64,000 bases of DNA from Mycobacterium sp. (GCF_002863225.1 NZ_PKEK01000066.1:32853-96852), one strand, 5' to 3'; counted from the first letter of the stretch, positions 35,822 to 45,985 are shown. Program-made: numbers and translations. The notes: generated by a model not told the origin, from the letters alone.

Positions 35822-36173
35822 CCAGGGCACCAGAAAGCGTTTCGTTAAGTCCTCCAGGTACAGGAGTCAGTTGCGGTAGGGGTACGCGGGCACGTTGCCC
35901 TCGCCCCAAAACGTCCGCGCAGCGTGCCCAGGAGATGTTGGCGAGTCGGCGAATTTCGGCGTCGACGGTGTTGTGTAGGCGGGCGGCGCGTGGCCGGGTG
36001 AACAGTCTGTCGGATCGGGCGAACAGTAGGGAGTGTGTCGGCGATTGCCATGTGTCCCAATGCTGTTAGTGCCGCTCTATGTCACGCTTAGCAATGCCGA
36101 TGGATCGACTTACTGAACCTGTTGGGTGAGTGCGGTATTCAACGTACGGTGGTCGACGGATTCTCCCTCGCGC
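35822..36173. other. Gene-free stretch with a possible coding remnant
   Basis: No intact gene. On the minus strand around 35870-36050 one frame reads protein-like text (NTVDAEIRRLANISWARCAD) without a start, so a decayed gene is possible. I cannot assign a family. Confidence 0.3.
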
Positions 36174-36419
36174 TCACCCGGCGACGTACCCGTCTGGCCG
36201 GAGGAGGATGCCGCCTACCGCCGGCAGGTGCCACCCTCGTAAGGACACTTCGGGTAGGGCGTCCACGTAATCGGTCCGCCCCGTGCAGGGCGCGGGGAGG
36301 GCGGCCAACCCGTCTGCTCCGAGATTGAGGAGCGCAGGATGGGTTTGTTGCATAAGGCGATAGGTGTCGGCTTTACCATCGTAAGTGCGCTTGTGCACGA
36401 AGCGCTTTTGTTCCACCAC
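36174..36419 (-). pseudogene. C-terminal remnant, probably FAD-dependent aromatic monooxygenase
   Basis: An 81-codon open stretch ending in GGILLRPDGYVAG. The phrase LVRPDGYVAW close to the C-terminus is typical of flavin-dependent aromatic hydroxylases. No FAD-binding N-terminus is present upstream. Read as a leftover of a deleted gene. The family call rests on a short motif only. Confidence 0.4.
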
Positions 36420-36488
36420 GCCGCCAACGGCGACGACGTCACTCGCAACCTGATGCGCTTCGTCCGCGGGGTTTGACTGACGCTAACC

Positions 36489-37261
36489 CTAGAGCTTCCA
36501 GCTGCGGCGCTTGTGACGTTTGACGAACCCACGGCGGTGCAGTCCGCTTCCATTGAAGTCTAAAGACTTAACAGCAGTAGGGAATTCATTCTCCGCCCAC
36601 TTGACCAACTCCAAGCCTCGTGGTTTCCAGGTTTGGTCGAACCACTTCGAGTGGTCCGTAGAGGCACAGAGGGTGTGCCAGCTATTGCTAGGAATGGTCT
36701 GCACCCAGTTGCCTTCCTCTCCCGCTGGTGTTTCTGCTCCTGGTCCGAACCACACGGTGCCAGAGCCGTCGGCGTCCTCTTGGACGCTCGGCACCTGCTG
36801 TCGATGCCTGCGAGCTTCTGGTCGGTTTCTAGCAGATAACGAGTTTGGCTGTCGTACAACGTGAATGACCAAAACCGAGCCGCAAGGCAGGGGTCCGGCA
36901 GCGTGACCTTGTACGTCTTTCCGCCGTCGAAGTACTCGCCGTCGAGAGCGGCCTATGCTGGCGGCGTAGGCTGAGCGGTGCCCGCCTTCGCGAACGACAT
37001 CGCCGGGTGATGCCGGGGGTGACGAGTGTAACATCTCTCGCGCATCCAGCAGTCGCTTGCAACCGTCGGCGAACTGCGAGCTACCGCCGATAAACGGGGT
37101 GAAATACTTGCCGGTCGGCAAAGATTGCGTTCGTCGCGGGGGGCGAACACGATGGCTCGCGCCGTTGCATTGCCCACCGCAACGGCGTCGGTCAAGTTAG
37201 CCTTCATCCGATCATCGGGCGCGCACGGCGTGCCCTTATTGATGCCGTTGGTAGCGAACAA
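36489..37261 (-). pseudogene. Decayed DUF1254/DUF1214 protein gene
   Basis: Fragments of one protein appear in the right order in different frames of the minus strand: NLTDAVAVGNATARAI and FAPRDERN near 37130-37200, YFTPFIGGSSQFADG near 37080-37110, YDSQTRYLLETDQKLAGIDS near 36800-36857, and TVWFGPGAETPAGEEGNWVQ with WFDQTWKPRG near 36610-36760. These are hallmark stretches of the DUF1254/DUF1214 family. At least two frameshifts split them, so no working protein can be made. Confidence 0.72.
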
Positions 37262-37549
37262 GCCGACCGCCTTGGGTGGCCGACGGCATCAGCAGGTTCA
37301 TGCTGCACGACGGTGCTCAACTCTTCTTAGAAGTGGAAGGTGTTGGCGTGAATCGTGTTGGACTGCAACCGCGATAGATTGACGTGATGGTGACGCTGGC
37401 TCGTCTGATCGCGATCATGACGCGGCACAGTGCGATGCCATGTGTACGCTGCTTTGAGCGAGCAGTGCCGGTTGGTGCACGGCGCGGCGCAGAACCGCGG
37501 AGCCTGAGCTGCTACTTAACTTCGCCGTTGGCGATGCGCATGGCCTTCA

Positions 37550-37858
37550 TTAGAACGACCCCCTGTTCGGGCAGATGTCCTGAACCGACCGATCGGCGAA
37601 GTCTAAGGCAGAGTCGATTCCCCAGCCCGAATGCATCGACTTGACGTGCTGCCCGGCGTCCCAGAGTGAACCACCGTTGGGCGGTTCCATGAACTTGCAC
37701 ACGCCGCGAGCCTCCATGATCGCCTCATGGTCGCCCATTACGATGCCGTCCCCGGCGATCGCCTGGAGGAAAACGGTGTAATTGGGGTCAGCGTGCGCTG
37801 GCACCGCAAGCACGATCATCAATGGTAGAGCGGCGATCGCCGCGAGCTTCCTCCACAT
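37550..37858 (-). CDS. DUF732 secreted protein
   Basis: A 102-residue exported protein. The signal peptide (KLAAIAALPLMIVLAVPAHA) precedes a mature domain with the DUF732 pattern FLQAIAGDGIVMGD and GVCKFMEPPNGG, then two late segments with Cys (VQDICPNRGSF). It seems intact although it sits in a decayed stretch. The 288 bases between it and the DUF1254 remnant show nothing. Confidence 0.82.
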   Translation of the reverse strand: MWRKLAAIAALPLMIVLAVPAHADPNYTVFLQAIAGDGIVMGDHEAIMEARGVCKFMEPPNGGSLWDAGQHVKSMHSGWGIDSALDFADRSVQDICPNRGSF

Positions 37859-38582
37859 GGATCAGATCCTACGACCGTGCACGCCGAGTCGGAAAGAGTT
37901 CGTTCCGGTATGCGGTCGGAGGTGATCTTTGCGATGGCTCGCTCAGCCGACCGCCCGTATGGCGTGCGTCGTATCGCCCGCTCGAGGCGCAGAGGCCAAC
38001 GCTTCCTAGTCATCTCACACCAGGTGGCACGGAAGGTCTGGCGATCGTCGAGCCGACGACCGTCGCGCGGGTTGTCGCGTTCGGACTCCGCGACCGCCTC
38101 GGGGAGGCGTTGGCGGAGCTTGTCGTCGGGATGTGGCACGCCGCGCTACGCACCCTTACTAACTACCGCCTCAAGGCCCGTTACGGGCATGCGGTGTTGA
38201 AAGCGAGCACAACGAAACTCGAGCACCTGATCAAGTCTGTCGTCGCCGAAGGGGTTGAGTTCTGTCAAGGCATTGGCGACTGGGGGTTTTGCCAATTCTC
38301 GGCCGTCGTGTCGGCGACACCGGGCCGGGCCGATGCATGCCCCTTGCGGACGCCTCAAAAAGGCGGCCTGCGCGAGTGTGTGGTCGTTGGCCTTCTCCAA
38401 AGTTGTGATGGTGCAGATACGTTGGAGCAGGGCCGGATTGGTCCGGCTGCCGGTCATCCCGTCGAACAGCGGTGGTAGGCATGGAGCGGTGCGGTGGCAA
38501 CAGGCGGGGTCGATCGAGGGGGCGACCACGCCGTCGGTGGGTCAGAGAAAACGGCGATCTCGCGGGTTGCGTCCGGAATGCT
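37859..38582. other. Gene-free stretch beside IS remnant
   Basis: About 0.7 kb with open frames on both strands but no recognisable protein, signal or repeat. The high GC content alone explains the long frames. It probably belongs to the same decayed zone as the neighbouring pseudogenes. Confidence 0.35.
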
Positions 38583-38861
38583 TCACCTTGCCCTGGCACG
38601 TTCGAGCGCGCGGATGTGGCCGTCGCGCCGCCCGCAGTAGACCAAGCGTGAGCAGTTTGCGTGCCGCGGCAACCTTGGTGATGTGTTGGCCGCGGCAAGG
38701 TTCGATACAGTCTTCGTCGGCGGCGAATTGGTCGTCGTGGGGTGCCGCTGCACCGCCTCGACGGTGTCGGACTCGCGGCGGCGCGGGGTCAGCCCGGTCC
38801 AGGAGCTCAGCTGGGCGGCACGGTGCATGTCACCGATCTCGGTCCCGAACACCGTCGCCAA
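38583..38861 (-). mobile_element. IS110-family transposase C-terminal remnant
   Basis: A 92-codon stretch reads AAQLSSWTGLTPRRRESDT near its start and LVYCGRRDGHIRALERARA near its end. Both are characteristic of the C-terminal transposase_20 part of IS110-type elements. The central KQG/RW region is garbled and the N-terminal DEDD domain is absent. I see no inverted repeats. This is a dead fragment, possibly the agent of the deletions nearby. Confidence 0.62.
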
Positions 38862-38936
38862 TGGCTTTTCTCAGAAGGTTTTTCGCAGGAAAGGAGGGCG
38901 CTGGGTGACCAGCATCTGCGTCCGTAAAGGGATCGT

Positions 38937-39755
38937 GTGAGTGAAGAGTACTTCGCCTCGGCAAGAAGCCTACTGTTCGTTCCAGGCGATCGCCCCGACC
39001 GCTTCGCCAAAGCCGCTGCCAGTGGCGCCGACGGTGTTGTCTTGGACCTCGAAGATGCGGTTGCGGCGCCCGGCAAGGAAGCGGCGCGCCAGCATGTTGA
39101 CAGCTGGCTGGCGTCCGGCGGCGTGGGCGTGGTGCGAATCAACGGATTCGGCACGCCATGGTTTGAGCCAGACGTCGCCATGGTCAGCGCGCACCGGTGC
39201 GTCGTGATGCTGCCGAAGGCCAATCGGCCGCGCGACGTCGTCGACGTACGGAGTTCCCTGCATGTGGACACGCCGCTGATTCCGCTGATTGAGACGGCGT
39301 CGGGAGTGCTTGATGCGGCAGCCATTTGCGCCGCGCCCGGGGTGGTTCGGGCCGCTTTCGGCAGTGTCGACCTGAGTACCCAACTCGGCATCGATCCCGC
39401 GGATCGACAGGCACTTGCGTTCGCTCGAAGCGCGGTCGTGCTGGCTTCCGCTGCAGCCGGCGTCGCCCCGCCGCTGGACGGCGTCACCACCGATCTCGAC
39501 AACGCCGACGTCCTCGGACACGACGCCGAACATGCTGCGGCGCTGGGATTTACCGGAAAACTGTGTATTCACCCAGCCCAGATCTCGGTGGTCAATCGAA
39601 CTTTCACACCGGCGCAGCGCGACGTCGACTGGGCACGAAAAGTTGTGGACGCGACCGGTTCCGGCGGCGTCGCGGTAGTGGACGGACAGATGATCGACAA
39701 GCCTGTTGTAGAGCGCGCCGAGCGGATCCTCGATCGCGCCAGATCGCGTCAATGA
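38937..39755 (+). CDS. CitE-like HpcH/HpaI aldolase/citrate lyase family protein
   Basis: A 272-residue TIM-barrel lyase. ARSLLFVPGDRPDRFAKAA, the metal-binding GVVLDLEDAV, PLIETASGVLDA, AAFGSVDLSTQLGI and LGFTGKLCIHPAQI are family hallmarks. In mycobacteria CitE-like proteins act on malyl-, citramalyl- or beta-methylmalyl-CoA. The start is a GTG at 38937. It may be cotranscribed with the LLM oxidoreductase 170 bases downstream, though an AT-rich patch in between could be a separate promoter. Confidence 0.92.
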   Translation: MSEEYFASARSLLFVPGDRPDRFAKAAASGADGVVLDLEDAVAAPGKEAARQHVDSWLASGGVGVVRINGFGTPWFEPDVAMVSAHRCVVMLPKANRPRDVVDVRSSLHVDTPLIPLIETASGVLDAAAICAAPGVVRAAFGSVDLSTQLGIDPADRQALAFARSAVVLASAAAGVAPPLDGVTTDLDNADVLGHDAEHAAALGFTGKLCIHPAQISVVNRTFTPAQRDVDWARKVVDATGSGGVAVVDGQMIDKPVVERAERILDRARSRQ

Positions 39756-39924
39756 GCGCGCCCCGGGCATTCATCGGCAACACCATCGAGTTCCATACAG
39801 ATTGTTCGAATATCGAGTACGTTTCTAGATGCGTCAAGCAGCCGTCGACTCCGCGTGACGTGAGGCGGCCGCCCAAATCCCGCGCCCAACGATCGCAGCA
39901 GCCACATCGTGAGAGGAGATCACC

Positions 39925-41085
39925 ATGCCGTCAAAGACCGCTGAAACAGCCGTGTTCCTGTGGGGTGACAGGAACGCGCCGGCGTCGGTCACCGTGGAGG
40001 CGGCGAAGACCGCGGCCGCTAGCGGTGGCGTCGACGGGTTCGCGATGTCGGATCAGCTGGTGAACTTCATCCCACCATCGCTGTGGACGCCGGAGAACAC
40101 ACCTTTGGCGGACTTCCTACCCGACCCCGATTCAATGGACGACGCTTTTTCCTTGGCCGCCTATGTCTACGCGTCCACGCCGGGCATGAACCTGACGTTG
40201 CTCACCGATTCCATCCGCAACGGCCCGGCCCAACTGGTGCACGCGATGTTGACGCTCGCCAAGATCACCGAGGGTCGCGTGACCTTTCTGATCGGTGGTG
40301 GCGAGGTCAAGCAGTGTAATCCCTTCGGATGGAAGCGGTCTCAGGGGCTGTCGCGGCTCGAGGATCTCTACAAAATCTTCCGGAAGTTCATGGACAGCGA
40401 TCGCCCGATCTCCCACGAGGGCAATCACTGGAATCTCGACAAAGCCTTTCTCGGCGCGGCCAAGCAGTACCGGCCGAAAGTGTGGGGCCTCGGCGGCGGG
40501 CCAAAGATTCTCGACCTGTCGACCAGCCATAGCGATGGCTTCGCCGGAGCGGCGCCGTGCGTGTGGGCCACCCCTGAGGACGCGGCCGAATACATCAGCA
40601 AGCTGAAGGCGGACGTCGCCGCCAAAGGCAGGGATCCTGAGCGATATCGTGTCGGTGCGCTGATCCCGGTCCTGGTCCACGACGACGAGGAGGTCATCGA
40701 GCGCGCGCTGGACAACAGGCTGGTGCGGTGGATCGGCGCAATCTTCGGACGCACCCAGCCGCTGGAGTGGCGTCGGCACGGCATCGAGCCGGCGGTGCCC
40801 GACGGGTGGACCTATTTTATGAAGATGAAGCCGCACGACACCCCGCCGGCGTTCGCCGACGAGGTGGTTGCCAAGGCGACCCGGCGCATGACAGAACTCA
40901 GTTATATCTGGGGTAACACCCAACAGGTTGCATCCCAGATCCAGGCCTATGTCGACGCCGGAGTCGATTGGGTATCCCCGGTCGATTACCTGCCGATAGT
41001 CAGCGATCCGAGCGAGGGTGAGGCGTCGCTGGCGCGGACCATCGAAATCTGCTCGATCCTGAAGGCGGCCGTCGCCGTCACGTAG
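39925..41085 (+). CDS. LLM-class F420-dependent oxidoreductase
   Basis: A 386-residue luciferase-like TIM-barrel enzyme. Recognisable parts are DGFAMSDQLVNFIPPSLW, ITEGRVTFLIGGGEVKQC, PKVWGLGGGPKILDLSTSHS and the late AGVDWVSPVDYLPI. Mycobacterial members of this type, such as phthiodiolone ketoreductase relatives, use F420H2 to reduce ketones or related groups. A GAGAGGAG ribosome site precedes the ATG. The stop lies 19 bases from the convergent WS/DGAT gene. Confidence 0.9.
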   Translation: MPSKTAETAVFLWGDRNAPASVTVEAAKTAAASGGVDGFAMSDQLVNFIPPSLWTPENTPLADFLPDPDSMDDAFSLAAYVYASTPGMNLTLLTDSIRNGPAQLVHAMLTLAKITEGRVTFLIGGGEVKQCNPFGWKRSQGLSRLEDLYKIFRKFMDSDRPISHEGNHWNLDKAFLGAAKQYRPKVWGLGGGPKILDLSTSHSDGFAGAAPCVWATPEDAAEYISKLKADVAAKGRDPERYRVGALIPVLVHDDEEVIERALDNRLVRWIGAIFGRTQPLEWRRHGIEPAVPDGWTYFMKMKPHDTPPAFADEVVAKATRRMTELSYIWGNTQQVASQIQAYVDAGVDWVSPVDYLPIVSDPSEGEASLARTIEICSILKAAVAVT

Positions 41086-41104
41086 TCGAGGTCCTGGCGC
41101 GAGT

Positions 41105-42553
41105 TTAGACGCCCCGCTGCTGGGTCTTCAGGATAGTTTCCAGCGCGTCGAGTGCCTCGCCGGTGTACACGGCCAGTTTCTGGACGTGGGGCACGGACTC
41201 GCGGCATGCCGTGTAACTGATATCGACCCCGCCGGCATAGCTGGACATCGTGATGTTCAACGCTTGCCCGTGAAACAGAACGGACGGGCCGTAGATCTGC
41301 TCCACTCGACAACCGTTGAGGTACATGCGATCCCGCGGGCCGGGAACGTTCGAAATGATCAGGTTGTGCGACGTGGCCAGGTAGCCACCCAACCGCAGAA
41401 TCATCTCCGTGATGTGCGGCCCCAGTAACAGCATCGTGAAGGGCCCGACTTGATCAGCAGGCAAAGACTCCTGAAGCGACTTGCCCGCTTTCACCGAAGC
41501 GCTTACCGCCGTGAGTCTTTCGAGTGGATCGGCGATATCGGTGTGCAGTCGCGCGTACATGAAAGTGAGCGCGTTGCCGACGTTCCCCGCATCGTCTTGG
41601 GGCCGGATGTTGACGGGAATCTGTCCGATGATTGTCTGCTCAGGCAGCGCGTCGAGTTCGCTGAGATAACGCCGGAGGGCGTCGCCGGTGATGGAGAGGA
41701 AGACGTCGTTGACCGTCACACCGGCCGTGTGCGCGATCGACTTGAATTTCGCCAGTTCGTAGTGCTGAGTCGCAAAGCGGCGGTAGCCGCTGATGCGGTT
41801 GTTCAGGATGGTGTGGGGCGCTTGGTAGGGCCCGACGAGGGGCGATGCGCTGTCCAACCGTGCGCTGAGCGTCATCATCGCCAGCCTCTGTGCTGCGGAT
41901 GCTGTCGCCCGGGCGGTCCGCAGCACCGCTGCGGCCTGGCGCAAGCCAGGCAGCGAAGTCGAATCGGGCGCGCCCGCGGCCGCTGCCGGCGATGACGGTG
42001 CCCGCTCGCTGCTGCCGGGCAGCCACGGCGGGCCCAGGTCGGCGGTCTGGGGATCAACGCTCAACATTCCGGCGATCTGCCGAGCTGCGCCGACGCCGTC
42101 GAGCTGCCCATGGTGGAACTTCAAGAAGATCGCAAACCTGCCTTGTGCCAGACCTTCGATGACATATGCCTCCCACAGCGGTCGCTGCAAGTTCAGCGGG
42201 TGCGAATGCAACTCCGAGATCAATATCCCTAGTTCTCGTTCCCCTCCCGGAACCGGCAGCGCGACGTGGCGGAGGTGATAGTTGAGATCGATCTCCTCGT
42301 CGGTCAACGACTTCCACGCCGGAAGGGGACGCCGAACCAACTGAAGGTTGAACGGCGGCGCGAAAGTGCGACACTGCCGCCACTGCTCGACCAGATCGGT
42401 GACGTAGGAGGCGGGCGCGTGCGCCGGTGGCGTGAGAATCATCAGCGGCCCGAAGTGAGCTGGAGCATGATCCTGCTCGACGTAAAACCACGCCGCGTCG
42501 ACAGGATTGAGCAACGTGCTCACGGCGTCATCGGAAGTGTTGGCGGCGAACAA
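41105..42553 (-). CDS. Wax ester synthase/diacylglycerol acyltransferase
   Basis: A 482-residue WS/DGAT with the catalytic HHxxxDG motif as FHHGQLDGVG. Other marks are PLWEAYVIEGLAQGRFAI and the C-terminal ISNVPGPRDRMYLNGCRVE. It makes triacylglycerol or wax esters from acyl-CoA. It has its own AT-rich promoter block at about 42574-42597 and lies downstream of the PlsB and PlsC genes on the same strand, so it completes a glycerolipid set: G3P acylation, LPA acylation, storage ester. Confidence 0.95.
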   Translation of the reverse strand: MFAANTSDDAVSTLLNPVDAAWFYVEQDHAPAHFGPLMILTPPAHAPASYVTDLVEQWRQCRTFAPPFNLQLVRRPLPAWKSLTDEEIDLNYHLRHVALPVPGGERELGILISELHSHPLNLQRPLWEAYVIEGLAQGRFAIFLKFHHGQLDGVGAARQIAGMLSVDPQTADLGPPWLPGSSERAPSSPAAAAGAPDSTSLPGLRQAAAVLRTARATASAAQRLAMMTLSARLDSASPLVGPYQAPHTILNNRISGYRRFATQHYELAKFKSIAHTAGVTVNDVFLSITGDALRRYLSELDALPEQTIIGQIPVNIRPQDDAGNVGNALTFMYARLHTDIADPLERLTAVSASVKAGKSLQESLPADQVGPFTMLLLGPHITEMILRLGGYLATSHNLIISNVPGPRDRMYLNGCRVEQIYGPSVLFHGQALNITMSSYAGGVDISYTACRESVPHVQKLAVYTGEALDALETILKTQQRGV

Positions 42554-42696
42554 CTGTGCAGCAACATACGCTGAAATTTAACACGTATTCAAAAATTGGA
42601 AGAGGGGTTTCCGCAACTTGTTCGCAGGCCTCTGCGGCCATCGGAAGCGCGGCGTTGGCAGGCGCAACCAATCGCAATGACGACCGACCAGCGCGG

Positions 42697-45111
42697 TTAG
42701 TCGGTGGGCTTGGGCGAGGAGCTTGTTGAGTCGTTGCTGGTAGCCGACGTGTGACTGGCACTCCTGTCAGCCGGGTCGGGACGGGACCGTGCCGCCTCTC
42801 GCTGGGCGAATTTCAGCCGCGAGATCCGTTCCAGTCGCTCCATGTCGTGCAGAATCGCCGCCAGCTCTTGCAAATAGGCCGCACGACGTTCGGCGAGATT
42901 TTTCCCAGGCTTAATCAGCTTTTGGTCGGCGGCCACTTGGCGAGCGGTGGCGAACAGGAGCGCAGATACCGCCTCATCGCTGCGAACCCGACCCTGAGCG
43001 GCGTATTGGCGTCCTACACCTAGCGCTGATTTAATCAACGCTTTTTCGCCGATCTCAGTCGGCGCGACGCGCAGCACATCGGCGACGATCTCGTACGCCT
43101 CGAAGAATGGCCGCAACATGGCATGGGCCATCAGGAGACTTTTGTCGCGCAGCATCGCGTCGATCTCGGCGCCGCCGGCCACCACGCGCGCCTCCCAGTC
43201 GTCATACTCGTCCATCTCCTGAGAGAGATGAGCACGGAACGCCGCCGAGTCGGCAAAGTAGAAGTCGAACTTGAGCAGATCACGCAGTCGCATGGCCTGC
43301 GCCCAGAACGCGGCCAGCCGGTCACCGTCGGCCCGCGCGGCGAAGGTGAGGGACAATTCGACGATCGAGGTTTCGAGAAACGCGTGAATCAGCGTGTTCC
43401 GGTAGAACGCGGCCACGTGTTCGTGTTCCGGCTCGATCCGCCAGACGGGTTCGTGGCCCCCGTCGACACGCGTGACCGGGTGGCCGCCTGACAACGCATC
43501 TACCGCGGCGCGCACGCCATCGTGGGTCCGCAGTCGCCGCGCACTGTCGGTCATGGGTGTTTGGTCGCGCTCAAGGTGGTCCAGCGCATCCTGCAGCGTG
43601 TGGTGCAGCTGATCGAGTGTCAATGCAGCACCCCTGGTGGTAAGCAGCAGGGCCGACACCAATCCGGTGGCATTGACCGGCGTCGCGCGCAAGATTCGCC
43701 ACGCCACCTCGATCGCCATCTTTTGCAGCGCGAGCCGTTTGGTGCCACTGTCCTGGGCGCTCGGGCCGTCCGGCGCGCCCAGGTATTGCCGCATGGACAC
43801 GGCGGGGGGAAAGCGGACGTGGATCTTGCCGAAATTGCGGTCGCCTTGGGCCTTGATGAAGTTGTAGAACCAACCCATGCCCTCGGGAGCTTTCTCGCCA
43901 CCGCGGGCGTACGACGCGTATTCCGCCGTTTCATGCAGCTGGTCGAAGCTGATCGAGACCGGTTGCAGCAGAATGTCTTCGCTGCGACCGTCGAAGTACG
44001 CGCCGGCGACATAGCTGAGCAGACCGAGTTTGGGGGGCAACATCTTGCCTGTGCGTGACCGCGTACCTTCGATCGACCAACTGAGGTTGAAGCGCTTTTC
44101 GACGAGGTAGCCCACGTACTCTTTGAGCACGTGCTTATACAAAGGATCGTCAGAGATGTTGCGGCGGATGAAGATAACGCCAGCCCGGCGCATCAGCGGT
44201 CCCATGATTCCGAACGCCAGATTAATTCCGCCGAAGATATGCGCTCGCGGTAGTTGGTTCTCCTGCAACGCGACCGTCAGCACGAACGTGTCCAGGTTGG
44301 ACCGGTGCGAAAACAGCATCACCGCAGGATGGCTCCGAAGGGCACGCTCCATTTCGGTGATCTCGTCGCGCCTGTAGTCAATGTCTGGATCGAAGCCGCG
44401 ACGGAAAATCAACCGACCCAGGGTCGGAATGAAATCGACCGACACCCTGCTCCACCCGGTCGCCAGCTCATCGAGGATCTTGCCGGCGTCTTCGACCGTC
44501 GCGCCCGGCACGGCCGCCAATCCGGTGCGAAAGCGCGCGGAGGCGAGCATCTCGGGCTTCACCAAGCGCGGTGACTTGTATTCGGGGCCGAGCAGGCGGT
44601 ATTCGACCCGCTCGATGGCGAGTACCGCCCGTCGGGTGACGAAGCGGGCGAAATCGCGTGGATCCTGTTCAGCTGCGGTGTCGCACCACTGTCGACGTAA
44701 CTCACCGACGGTGGCGGGCTCCCCGGCCACGACGCGGGCGCGCGATGCTTCGTTACGCAAAATCCGCCGCTGCCGCCGTTCGCTGGGCCGGTACGGATCG
44801 CGACCCGCCAAGAGCGCCAGAATTTGCGAACGTTTGGGCAGCCTGGCCGCCGGCATCCAAAACACTCGCACCGGAACCACCGCGCGGGCGTCATCGGTTG
44901 CCAGGTGTTGGACCAACTGATCAACCACGCTGACCGGTGGCGCGCTGAGCGGCATTCGCAAGACTTCGACCTGAACGTGGGGATGCTGGTGGCGCTGTTC
45001 ACGCAACCAGTCGTCCAGCAAATCTTTTTCCACTGACGACGACACCGCCGCCAGCACGAGGGCATCGTCCGTCGCGGCGAAGCTGTCTAACTCCTGAGTT
45101 CGGATGCCCAC
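42697..45111 (-). CDS. plsB: Glycerol-3-phosphate acyltransferase (PlsB2-like)
   Basis: An 804-residue membrane-associated acyltransferase that starts phospholipid and triacylglycerol synthesis. The four acyltransferase blocks are in order: FSHRSNLDTF (HX4D), GGINLAFGIMGPLMRRAGVI, SWSIEGTRSRTGKMLPPKLG and the ILLQPVSISFD region. Length is close to mycobacterial PlsB2. I use the GTG at 45111, 10 bases after the PlsC stop with GAGAGG upstream; a 39-codon N-terminal extension would overlap plsC. The tail is Ser/Thr-rich. Confidence 0.92.
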   Translation of the reverse strand: MGIRTQELDSFAATDDALVLAAVSSSVEKDLLDDWLREQRHQHPHVQVEVLRMPLSAPPVSVVDQLVQHLATDDARAVVPVRVFWMPAARLPKRSQILALLAGRDPYRPSERRQRRILRNEASRARVVAGEPATVGELRRQWCDTAAEQDPRDFARFVTRRAVLAIERVEYRLLGPEYKSPRLVKPEMLASARFRTGLAAVPGATVEDAGKILDELATGWSRVSVDFIPTLGRLIFRRGFDPDIDYRRDEITEMERALRSHPAVMLFSHRSNLDTFVLTVALQENQLPRAHIFGGINLAFGIMGPLMRRAGVIFIRRNISDDPLYKHVLKEYVGYLVEKRFNLSWSIEGTRSRTGKMLPPKLGLLSYVAGAYFDGRSEDILLQPVSISFDQLHETAEYASYARGGEKAPEGMGWFYNFIKAQGDRNFGKIHVRFPPAVSMRQYLGAPDGPSAQDSGTKRLALQKMAIEVAWRILRATPVNATGLVSALLLTTRGAALTLDQLHHTLQDALDHLERDQTPMTDSARRLRTHDGVRAAVDALSGGHPVTRVDGGHEPVWRIEPEHEHVAAFYRNTLIHAFLETSIVELSLTFAARADGDRLAAFWAQAMRLRDLLKFDFYFADSAAFRAHLSQEMDEYDDWEARVVAGGAEIDAMLRDKSLLMAHAMLRPFFEAYEIVADVLRVAPTEIGEKALIKSALGVGRQYAAQGRVRSDEAVSALLFATARQVAADQKLIKPGKNLAERRAAYLQELAAILHDMERLERISRLKFAQREAARSRPDPADRSASHTSATSNDSTSSSPKPTD

Positions 45112-45121
45112 TACTGGCCTC

Positions 45122-45985
45122 TCATTGATGTCGCCGGTTGCCTGCCGCGGGACCCGACCCTTTACCGGCCGGCGGTGTTGGCGCCGTGGACTTTCGAGGC
45201 GTTCGCTTTCTCGGCTCGTGGGCGTCACCGAGTTGAGGCGAGCCGCCCCGATCCGGCCAGTCCCTCAACGTGCTGCGGTAGAGATCGCGAACTTTGGCGA
45301 TGTGCTTGGGGAGATTGGACGTTGTCCACCGATCAACCGAGATCGGCGCAAGAACCGCGACGTCGACCGTGCAGGGATGCAGCGTGGACGAGTCGCGGGG
45401 CGCAATCGACTCGGCGTTACGAATCACCACGGGGATAACGGGAATCTTGGCTGCCATCGCGATCCGAAATGGGCCTTTCTTGAAAGGGCCCACGCCATCG
45501 GCGGGGTCACCCCGGGTTCCCTCCGGTGCGATGATGACCGACAGGCCCCTTTTCGCGAGCTCTTCGACCTTGTGCAGCCCCTCCACGGCTGCCCGGGCGT
45601 CGTCGCGGTCGATGAAGGCCGCGTCGACGATCCTGCCGATGGCCCCGGCGACAGGGTCGTTTTCAAGCTCTTTCTTGCCTACCGCGGTCCAGTTGTCGCG
45701 TACCAGCGCGGCAGTGATGAAGACGTCGAAGACATTGCGGTGATTGAAGATAAACACGGCTGGGCGCTGGGCGGTGAGGTTCGCTTCGCCGACGACGTCC
45801 AGGTTCACTCCACCAGTCGCGAGCAGCAGTCGTGGCCAGTTTGCGGTAAAGAAATTCACGCCCTCGCGCCTGTTGCGCGACACGACGCCAAGTCCCACCG
45901 CGCCTGCGGCCACGGGCAGGAAACTTCCGAGGCCGGCGACCGTTCGCAGCTGTGACAGCGATTCGCCGACCGACAGCCTCATCAC
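45122..45985 (-). CDS. plsC: 1-acylglycerol-3-phosphate acyltransferase (PlsC-like)
   Basis: A 287-residue acyltransferase with FNHRNVFDVF (HX4D), AAFIDRDDARAAVEGL, IIAPEGTRGDPADGVGPFKK and IPVIPVVIRNAE. It would acylate lysophosphatidic acid made by the downstream PlsB. The mycobacterial homologue upstream of plsB2 is fused to a HAD phosphatase domain; here only the acyltransferase is seen. The C-terminus is basic and Pro-rich. Its start overlaps the stop of a small upstream frame (TGATG). Confidence 0.92.
   Translation of the reverse strand: MMRLSVGESLSQLRTVAGLGSFLPVAAGAVGLGVVSRNRREGVNFFTANWPRLLLATGGVNLDVVGEANLTAQRPAVFIFNHRNVFDVFITAALVRDNWTAVGKKELENDPVAGAIGRIVDAAFIDRDDARAAVEGLHKVEELAKRGLSVIIAPEGTRGDPADGVGPFKKGPFRIAMAAKIPVIPVVIRNAESIAPRDSSTLHPCTVDVAVLAPISVDRWTTSNLPKHIAKVRDLYRSTLRDWPDRGGSPQLGDAHEPRKRTPRKSTAPTPPAGKGSGPAAGNRRHQ

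Noticed and set aside
37822..38478. A 218-codon plus-strand open frame in the decayed zone
   Set aside because: It overlaps the start of the DUF732 gene, has no ribosome site or recognisable domain, and GC-rich DNA often gives such frames.
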